Assembly: GCF_002025705.1 (NCBI RefSeq)
Contig: NZ_CP018846.1
Location: 1,045,501 to 1,109,500, forward strand
From: Pseudomonas putida
GTDB taxonomy: Bacteria > Pseudomonadota > Gammaproteobacteria > Pseudomonadales > Pseudomonadaceae
Length of the DNA: 64,000 bases
Direction of reading: 5' to 3'
Below the pieces are notes generated by a model, which made no database searches, was not told where the DNA came from, and saw only the letters and a program-made list of their open reading frames with translations. Position 1 is the first letter of the stretch. Each line of letters starts with the position of its first letter. Positions 58,727 to 64,000 of this stretch are shown piece by piece. A program made the position numbers and the translations under genes.

Positions 58727-58844
58727 CTGTGGGAGCGGCCTTGCGTCGCGAAAGGGACGCAGAGCGGCCCCAGGATATCAGCGGCGACGCCGATAATGCT
58801 GGGGCTGCTGTGCAGCCCTTTCGCGACGCAAGGCCGCTCCCACA
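58727..58844. repeat. Inverted REP pair, TGCGTCGCGAAAGGG class
   Basis: CTGTGGGAGCGGCCTTGCGT and CGCGAAAGGGACGC on the left; GCAGCCCTTTCGCGACGCAA and GGCCGCTCCCACAAG on the right. Confidence 0.92.
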
Positions 58845-58849
58845 AGAGC

Positions 58850-60418
58850 TCAGTGACTTCTGCTGTACCGCAAGCTTCGCCAGAGGGCCGAAGTCATCAA
58901 CACACTGACCACCGCCCAGCCCCAGGCCTGCTGATTCTCCAGCCCTTCCCGATACAACTGCGGCAACACCCCGGCCCCGACGATGAACGCCAGCAATGCT
59001 ACCTCCGCTCGCCGTGAAGCCACCGGCCTAAGCAGGTACACCACCGCCGGCAATGCCAGCGCCACGCTCGGGAAGCTGCGGTAGCGCGGGTCGAACACCA
59101 TCGCCAGCATGCTCACCGCCGCGGCAAACCCCGCCGCCAGCAACAGCCATCCCGCGCGCGCCTGTAACCAGCCGAACAGTCGCTCGCGCCATCCTGAGCG
59201 GTGCACCAGAGCCAAAGCTGCATGGGCCAGCACCAGCAAGTTCAACCCGGCCAGCACCACTGCCCACAGCCATTCCCCGGCAAACCGCGCATGGGTGCGC
59301 ATCAACTCGCCCCACAGCCCCAGGCAGTCCGCGCCAAAGGCAGCCAGCAGCGGTAGCAGCAAGGCCGCCAGCGGTGTAGCGGGGCGCCCGGCCATCAGCA
59401 GCGTGGCCACCATCAACAGCGCGCTTGCCAGCAACCACTGCGGCCAGTAATGCAGGTTGCTGACCGGCCCTTCGAGCACACCCTTGTCCTGGCGGTCGGC
59501 ATCGTAGAGCCCCCAATAACCACCCACAGCGCCTTCACTGGCGCGCTTCCACGGCTGGTCGAACGCTTCGATCAGGTTGTAGTGCCAGCCATTGGCCTCG
59601 GCCATGCTGACGAAACCACGAATGAAGCGCGCCTCGTTGGCCCGGCTGGGGACGGCGGTCTCGCGTTGGCGGCCTTCGCTGGGCCAGCCGGTTTCGCCAA
59701 TGAAGATGTCCTTGGGCGCAAAGCGGGTGCCGAATGCCCGGCGTACCTCGGCGACATGGGCCAGTGCGTCGTCGATGCCGCGCGGGTCGTCTTCCCAGTA
59801 GGGCAACAAGTGGATGGTCAGAAAGTCCACTGCTGGCGCCACCTGCGGGTGCTGCAACCAGAATTCCCAGACATCGGCGTAGGTCACCGGCACCTTGACC
59901 TGGCTTTTCACCCTGTTGATCAGCGTGGCCAGCTGTTCGCCGGTGACTTCCTTGCGCAGCAGCGCCTCGTTGCCGACGATTACCGCGCTGACCACGTCCG
60001 GGTTGGCATTGGCGGCGGCAATCAGCGCGGTCACCTCCTTCTCGGTGTCGACCGGGTTGGCGTTGACCCAGGCGCCGAGCATTACCTTCAGGCCATGCTT
60101 GCGCGCCAGCGCCGGGATTGCCTCAAGGCCGGTCATCGAATAGGTGCGGATGCACTGGAATCGCTCGGCCAGCAACGCCAGGTCGGCGTCCATGCGCGCC
60201 GGGCGCAGGCGGAAGGGCTGGTCGAATGGCGACTGGTCCTTGTCGAACGGCGTGTACGAGGCGCACTGCAGTTTATGCGTGGGGCTGGCCGCGTCGGGCA
60301 GCACGACGGGCTTGCCCAGCCCGTACCAGAGCGCCCCCAGGCCGAGCAGGGCAAGCAGGCAGGCGAGCAGGTACAACGGCAGCAACAAGCGGGAAGCATC
60401 AGGCATCGGGCGGTCCAT
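58850..60418 (-). CDS. Membrane-bound GH17-family glucan enzyme
   Basis: A 522-residue protein. After one N-terminal helix comes a GH17-type beta-glucanase/transglycosylase domain (about 50-310) with the acid/base Glu in IVGNEALLRK and the nucleophile Glu in IFIGETGWPSEG. About six membrane helices follow (310-515). Relatives take part in periplasmic beta-glucan synthesis or remodelling (NdvB/NdvC-associated) by beta-1,3-glucosyl transfer. Starts at 60418 and 60406 are both possible; neither has a clear ribosome-binding site. Confidence 0.85.
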   Translation of the reverse strand: MDRPMPDASRLLLPLYLLACLLALLGLGALWYGLGKPVVLPDAASPTHKLQCASYTPFDKDQSPFDQPFRLRPARMDADLALLAERFQCIRTYSMTGLEAIPALARKHGLKVMLGAWVNANPVDTEKEVTALIAAANANPDVVSAVIVGNEALLRKEVTGEQLATLINRVKSQVKVPVTYADVWEFWLQHPQVAPAVDFLTIHLLPYWEDDPRGIDDALAHVAEVRRAFGTRFAPKDIFIGETGWPSEGRQRETAVPSRANEARFIRGFVSMAEANGWHYNLIEAFDQPWKRASEGAVGGYWGLYDADRQDKGVLEGPVSNLHYWPQWLLASALLMVATLLMAGRPATPLAALLLPLLAAFGADCLGLWGELMRTHARFAGEWLWAVVLAGLNLLVLAHAALALVHRSGWRERLFGWLQARAGWLLLAAGFAAAVSMLAMVFDPRYRSFPSVALALPAVVYLLRPVASRRAEVALLAFIVGAGVLPQLYREGLENQQAWGWAVVSVLMTSALWRSLRYSRSH

Positions 60419-60615
60419 CGTCAGGCGCAAAACGTTAGATAGTAGCCCGGCGCCAATCCTTTGGCATGCAAGGATCGCGCAGGCCGGCGTAGGTCGATGC
60501 CGCTAATGGCACAGTGCTGTCGCATATGGGGCAGGTACAGGTCGTAGTGGGAGCAGGTCGCCCTTTGTGGCAGGAAGATGATGCAATCTCCAAGACCTGA
60601 CGAGGGGATGCTTTG

Positions 60616-61476
60616 ATGGCTACTTTTACAAGAATGCGCCGTTTCCTGGGTGTGGGCACCGCCCTGGTATTGGCCATGGGCGCTGCACAGGCCATGGCCA
60701 AAGAAGTAAGCATTGGTTACGTGGATGGGTGGGCCGACAGTGTGGCAACCACCAACGTGGCCGCGGAAGTGATCAAGCAGAAACTCGGCTACGACGTGAA
60801 GCTGCAGGCGGTGGCCACCGGCATCATGTGGCAGGGTGTGGCCACCGGCAAGCTCGACGCCATGCTCTCGGCCTGGCTGCCGGTGACCCACGGTGAATAC
60901 TGGGCCAAGAACAAGGACAACGTGGTCGACTACGGCGCGAACTTCAAGGATGCCAAGATCGGCCTGATCGTCCCCGAGTACGTCAAGGCCGCGAGCATTG
61001 CCGACCTCAAGACCGACAGCAGCTTCAAGCAGAAGATTGTCGGTATCGATGCCGGCTCCGGGGTGATGATCAAGACCGAGCAGGCGATCAAGGATTACGA
61101 CCTGACCGGCTACAAACTGCAGGCCAGTTCTGGTGCGGCGATGACCGCCGAGCTGGGCCGCGCGTATGCCAAGCAGCAGTCGATTGCAGTGACCGGCTGG
61201 GTGCCGCACTGGATGTTCGCCAAGTGGAAGCTGAAGTTCCTCGAAGACCCGAAAGGCGTGTATGGCGCGGCGGAGACCGTGAACAGCATCGGCAGCAAGG
61301 AACTGGCCACCAAGGCACCGGAAGTGGCGGACTTCCTGAAGAAGTTCAGCTGGCAGTCCAAGGATGAGATCGGCGAGGTGATGCTGGCGATCCAGGAAGG
61401 CGCCAAGCCTGAGGCAGCGGCCAAGGACTGGGTGGCCAAGCACCCGGATCGCGTGAAGGAGTGGACTGGCAAGTAA
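60616..61476 (+). CDS. Orphan OpuAC-type quaternary-amine binding protein
   Basis: A 286-residue periplasmic binding protein of the glycine betaine/choline (OpuAC/ProX) class. A signal peptide ends near QAMAKE. The mature protein has SIGYVDGWADSVATTNVAAE, VATGIMWQGVATGKLDAML, SAWLPVTHGEYWAK and TGWVPHWMFAKWKLKFL, whose tryptophans form the expected aromatic cage. No permease or ATPase gene adjoins, so it must share a transporter encoded elsewhere or act alone. The ATG at 60616 follows a TTG. Confidence 0.88.
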   Translation: MATFTRMRRFLGVGTALVLAMGAAQAMAKEVSIGYVDGWADSVATTNVAAEVIKQKLGYDVKLQAVATGIMWQGVATGKLDAMLSAWLPVTHGEYWAKNKDNVVDYGANFKDAKIGLIVPEYVKAASIADLKTDSSFKQKIVGIDAGSGVMIKTEQAIKDYDLTGYKLQASSGAAMTAELGRAYAKQQSIAVTGWVPHWMFAKWKLKFLEDPKGVYGAAETVNSIGSKELATKAPEVADFLKKFSWQSKDEIGEVMLAIQEGAKPEAAAKDWVAKHPDRVKEWTGK

Positions 61477-61500
61477 CTGCCGCTAGGGCCAGTTTTGATT

Positions 61501-61565
61501 CATCGCGGATAAATCCGCTCCTACAGGGGCATGCAACGCCTGTAGGAGCGGATTTATCCGCGAAA
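61501..61565. repeat. Short inverted REP pair, GGATTTATCCGCG class
   Basis: CATCGCGGATAAATCCGCTC and CTACAGG on the left; CCTGTAGGAGCGGATTTATC and CGCGAAAG on the right. The pair is the most compact intact one in the window and the only one of this inner-arm type. Confidence 0.9.
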
Positions 61566-61698
61566 GGCCCGTCAGTTTGTTACGCAATCTGTAAAACACC
61601 GTTGCATCTAAGACTAAGGTCGTCTGGTTGGCGTCCAACAGCTGCATAAAGTAAGGGTGTGGGTTCCATCCCCTACCTGTGCTGCTAGGACAAAAACA

Positions 61699-62010
61699 AT
61701 GAACGACAGCATTTACCTCTCGATACAAAACAGCCCGCGCTTCAAGGAGCTGGTCAGCAAACGTGAACGGTTCGCCTGGATTCTTTCGGCGATCATGCTC
61801 GGCCTCTACTGCGCCTTCATCCTCCTGATCGCCTACGGTCCTCAGATACTGGGCGCCAAGCTCAGCCCTGACTCGTCGATTACCTGGGGTATTCCCCTGG
61901 GCGTCGGCCTGATCGTTTCGGCATTTGTCCTGACTGCCATCTACGTGCGCCGCGCCAACGGCGAGTTCGATGAGCTGAACAAGGCCATCCTGAAGGAGGC
62001 GCAACAATGA
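61699..62010 (+). CDS. yjcH: DUF485 membrane protein YjcH, acetate-uptake partner
   Basis: A 103-residue inner-membrane protein with two helices (about 27-47 and 62-84), the DUF485 core [20 protein letters not shown] and a charged C-terminus. It is conserved directly upstream of actP and overlaps it as ATGA, with AAGGAGG for actP inside its last codons. AGGA precedes its own ATG at 61699. It probably assists or regulates the permease; its exact role is not known. The promoter region (61566-61698) contains GTTGG-CGT-CCAAC at 61627-61639, a candidate site for an acetate-responsive regulator. Confidence 0.93.
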   Translation: MNDSIYLSIQNSPRFKELVSKRERFAWILSAIMLGLYCAFILLIAYGPQILGAKLSPDSSITWGIPLGVGLIVSAFVLTAIYVRRANGEFDELNKAILKEAQQ

Positions 62011-63671
62011 TTCGCCACGCCAAAGCCTTGGCCGTACTGGCCTGCGGAGCCTTCGCGCCCGCCGTGTGGGCCGCCGATGCCCTGACCGGCGAGGTGCAGA
62101 AACAACCGCTGAACGTCCCGGCGATCGCCATGTTCGTGGCCTTCGTCGCCTTCACTCTCGGCATCACCTACTGGGCCTCCAAACGCAACAAGTCGGCGGC
62201 GGACTACTACGCTGCCGGTGGCAAGATCACCGGTTTCCAGAACGGCCTGGCGATTGCCGGTGACTACATGTCGGCGGCCTCGTTCCTGGGTATTTCCGCC
62301 CTGGTGTTCACCTCCGGCTACGACGGTCTGATCTACTCGATCGGCTTCCTGGTCGGATGGCCGATCATCCTCTTCCTGATTGCCGAACGCCTGCGCAACC
62401 TTGGCAAGTACACCTTCGCCGACGTTGCCTCGTACCGTCTCGGGCAGAAGGAAATCCGCACCCTGTCGGCATCCGGTTCGCTGGTGGTGGTGGCGTTCTA
62501 CCTGATCGCGCAGATGGTTGGCGCGGGCAAGCTGATCGAGCTGCTGTTCGGCCTGGACTACCACGTCGCGGTAATCCTGGTGGGTATCCTGATGTGCCTG
62601 TACGTGCTGTTCGGCGGCATGCTGGCCACCACCTGGGTACAGATCATCAAGGCCGTGCTGCTGCTGTCCGGTGCCAGCTTCATGGCGCTGATGGTGATGA
62701 AGCACGTCGGCTTCGACTTCAACACGCTGTTCTCCGAAGCGATCAAGGTACACGCCAAGGGCGAGGCGATCATGAGCCCGGGCGGCCTGGTCAAGGACCC
62801 GATCTCGGCATTCTCGCTGGGCCTGGCGCTGATGTTCGGTACCGCTGGCCTGCCACACATCCTGATGCGCTTCTTCACCGTCAGTGACGCCAAGGAAGCA
62901 CGCAAGAGCGTGCTGTACGCGACCGGCTTCATTGGCTACTTCTACATCCTCACCTTCATCATTGGCTTCGGTGCAATCCTGCTGGTCAGCACCAACCCGG
63001 AATTCAAGGACGCCGCTGGCGCCCTGATCGGCGGCAACAACATGGCGGCGGTGCACCTGGCCGATGCCGTGGGTGGCAGCGTGTTCCTCGGCTTCATCTC
63101 GGCCGTGGCTTTCGCCACCATTCTGGCAGTGGTGGCCGGCCTGACTCTGGCTGGTGCCTCGGCGGTTTCCCACGACCTGTACGCCAGCGTCTGGCGCAAG
63201 GGCAAGGCCAACGACAAGGATGAGATCCGCGTGTCGAAGATCACCACCATCGCCCTTGGCGTGCTGGCGATCGGCCTGGGTATCCTGTTCGAGAAGCAGA
63301 ACATCGCCTTCATGGTCGGCCTGGCGTTCTCCATCGCCGCCAGCTGCAACTTCCCGGTGCTGCTGCTCTCGATGTACTGGAAGAAGCTGACCACCCGCGG
63401 CGCCATGATCGGCGGCTGGCTGGGCCTGGTGAGCGCGGTTGGCCTGATGATCCTTGGCCCGACCATCTGGGTGCAGATCCTGGGTCATGAAAAAGCCATC
63501 TACCCGTACGAATACCCAGCGCTGTTCTCGATGATCATCGCCTTCGTCGGTATCTGGTTCTTCTCGATCACCGACAAGTCCAAGGCCGCGGATGACGAAC
63601 GTGCCAAGTTCTTCCCGCAGTTCGTTCGCTCGCAGACCGGCCTGGGGGCTTCCGGCGCCGTTTCGCACTGA
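62007..63671 (+). CDS. actP: Cation/acetate symporter ActP
   Basis: A 554-residue sodium:solute symporter that imports acetate and related short acids. A signal-like N-terminus ([16 protein letters not shown]) precedes thirteen helices. Family blocks include [33 protein letters not shown] and [24 protein letters not shown]. It is the second gene of the yjcH-actP operon, translationally coupled, and ends at a strong terminator. The family is expected to be induced through the MxtR/CrbS-type kinase, a homologue of which is encoded at 3140-6616. Confidence 0.95.
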   Translation: MIRHAKALAVLACGAFAPAVWAADALTGEVQKQPLNVPAIAMFVAFVAFTLGITYWASKRNKSAADYYAAGGKITGFQNGLAIAGDYMSAASFLGISALVFTSGYDGLIYSIGFLVGWPIILFLIAERLRNLGKYTFADVASYRLGQKEIRTLSASGSLVVVAFYLIAQMVGAGKLIELLFGLDYHVAVILVGILMCLYVLFGGMLATTWVQIIKAVLLLSGASFMALMVMKHVGFDFNTLFSEAIKVHAKGEAIMSPGGLVKDPISAFSLGLALMFGTAGLPHILMRFFTVSDAKEARKSVLYATGFIGYFYILTFIIGFGAILLVSTNPEFKDAAGALIGGNNMAAVHLADAVGGSVFLGFISAVAFATILAVVAGLTLAGASAVSHDLYASVWRKGKANDKDEIRVSKITTIALGVLAIGLGILFEKQNIAFMVGLAFSIAASCNFPVLLLSMYWKKLTTRGAMIGGWLGLVSAVGLMILGPTIWVQILGHEKAIYPYEYPALFSMIIAFVGIWFFSITDKSKAADDERAKFFPQFVRSQTGLGASGAVSH

Positions 63672-63685
63672 TCCATCCGGCAATG

Positions 63686-63711
63686 AAAAACCGCGCCTCG
63701 GCGCGGTTTTT
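63686..63711 (+). terminator. Terminator of yjcH-actP
   Basis: AAAAACCGCGC-CTCG-GCGCGGTTTTT: symmetrical stem with A- and T-runs, so it can also stop transcription from the minus-strand DUF3309 gene. Confidence 0.93.
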
Positions 63712-63723
63712 CGTTTGTGCCGG

Positions 63724-63876
63724 CTAGATCATGCCTAGCAACAACAGCACCAGCAGAATCACCAGCACCACGCCGACGATGCCGGATGGGCCATAGCCCC
63801 AGCTGCGCGAGTGCGGGAAGACCGGTAAGCCACCAATCAGCAGAAGGATCAGGATGATGATGAGAATCGTGGTCAT
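63724..63876 (-). CDS. DUF3309-type 50-residue membrane peptide
   Basis: Read directly from the minus strand: ATG at 63876, stop TAG at 63724, 50 residues. It opens MTTILIIILILLLIGGLPVF, has a central HSRSWGYGPSG and a second hydrophobic stretch VVLVILLVLLLLGMI. This two-helix pattern with GGLP and W-GYGPSG is the DUF3309 signature of small bacterial proteins. AAGGA lies ten bases upstream of the ATG. It is convergent with actP and shares its terminator. The role is unknown; relatives are often stress-induced, but that is not shown here. Confidence 0.85.
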   Translation of the reverse strand: MTTILIIILILLLIGGLPVFPHSRSWGYGPSGIVGVVLVILLVLLLLGMI

Positions 63877-63979
63877 GACGGAGTCCTTGCGTGGTTGAGG
63901 GTCAAGGGCCTCGGACTGCTGGCCTCTTGCTAATTCGGACTGCTGCCGCTTGCGAAAGATTCCATTTGAATACTGCCTG

Positions 63980-64000
63980 TGCCGGCCTCTTCGCGGCTTT
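63980..64000. repeat. REP element cut by the window end
   Basis: TGCCGGCCTCTTCGCGGCTTT begins a REP arm of the GCTTTAGCCGCG class and runs off the end of the window. Confidence 0.7.

Noticed and set aside
61941..63683. 580-codon open frame opposite actP
   Set aside because: Antisense to a clear symporter gene, with no hydrophobic or domain pattern.

Overview
The window is GC-rich chromosome of a Pseudomonas, most likely of the P. putida group. The evidence is the paired REP repeats built on G(T/G)(A/G)GGAGCGG cores in about twenty intergenic gaps, protein sequences typical of the genus, and a gene order that I recall as matching P. putida and, for long stretches, P. aeruginosa (FKBP - DUF1232 - HTH gene - EAL gene - prc; apeB - rluA - minEDC - lpxL - patatin; OpuAC - yjcH - actP). 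That recall is not a database result. I see no insertion sequence, prophage, integron or CRISPR array. Most of the window is core chromosome.

Layout. 1-6.6 kb: a small DUF3509-like gene, a 950-base gap, a Sel1-like gene, rmuC, and a large transporter-histidine kinase-receiver hybrid (MxtR/CrbS type). 6.7-11.2 kb: an MFS gene divergent from a GntR regulator, then a second MFS transporter and a lactonase-like amidohydrolase. 11.3-17.9 kb: a chemoreceptor, an MFS-acyltransferase fusion, the guanidinium exporter gdx/sugE behind a guanidine-II riboswitch, a BASS transporter and rdgC. 18.0-18.6 kb: a tandemly duplicated tRNA-Val/tRNA-Asp transcription unit. 18.7-27.0 kb: map, then nitrate assimilation (nasA, nirB, nirD). 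nasA and nirB each have a sigma-54 promoter and a two-hairpin NasT-type antitermination leader. 27.2-33.4 kb: a catabolic cluster (2-hydroxyacid dehydrogenase, SDR, FAH-family hydrolase, MFS transporter) facing AraC and LysR regulators. 33.6-40.3 kb: an FKBP lipoprotein, a DUF1232 gene, a Phd/XRE-like regulator pair, an EAL gene truncated into a REP element, prc and a quinone oxidoreductase. 40.4-46.8 kb: an ABC importer operon with two phosphate-ester hydrolases and a HutC-type GntR regulator. 46.9-53.6 kb: a MscS channel, a small membrane protein, apeB, an RluA-type pseudouridine synthase and minEDC. 53.7-60.4 kb: envelope genes (lpxL-like, patatin, mlaA-like, alpha/beta hydrolase, GH17 glucan enzyme). 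60.6-64 kb: an orphan OpuAC binding protein, yjcH-actP acetate uptake and a DUF3309 peptide.

How the genes work together. The clearest joint function is nitrate to nitrite to ammonium by NasA and NirBD, with a nitrogen signal (sigma-54/NtrC) and a nitrate signal (NasT) both built into the leaders. Acetate perception (MxtR) and acetate uptake (ActP) lie at opposite ends of the window. The phosphorus-type ABC cluster looks like uptake and dephosphorylation of an organophosphate or phosphonate under a GntR repressor.

The best leads for new biology are the EAL protein that ends in translated REP sequence, the Phd/XRE gene pair behind three tandem palindromes, an inverted pair of DnaA boxes in front of the DUF1232 gene, and the uncharacterised ABC-phosphohydrolase and FAH/SDR clusters. 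All calls come from reading the sequence. No searches or structure predictions were run.
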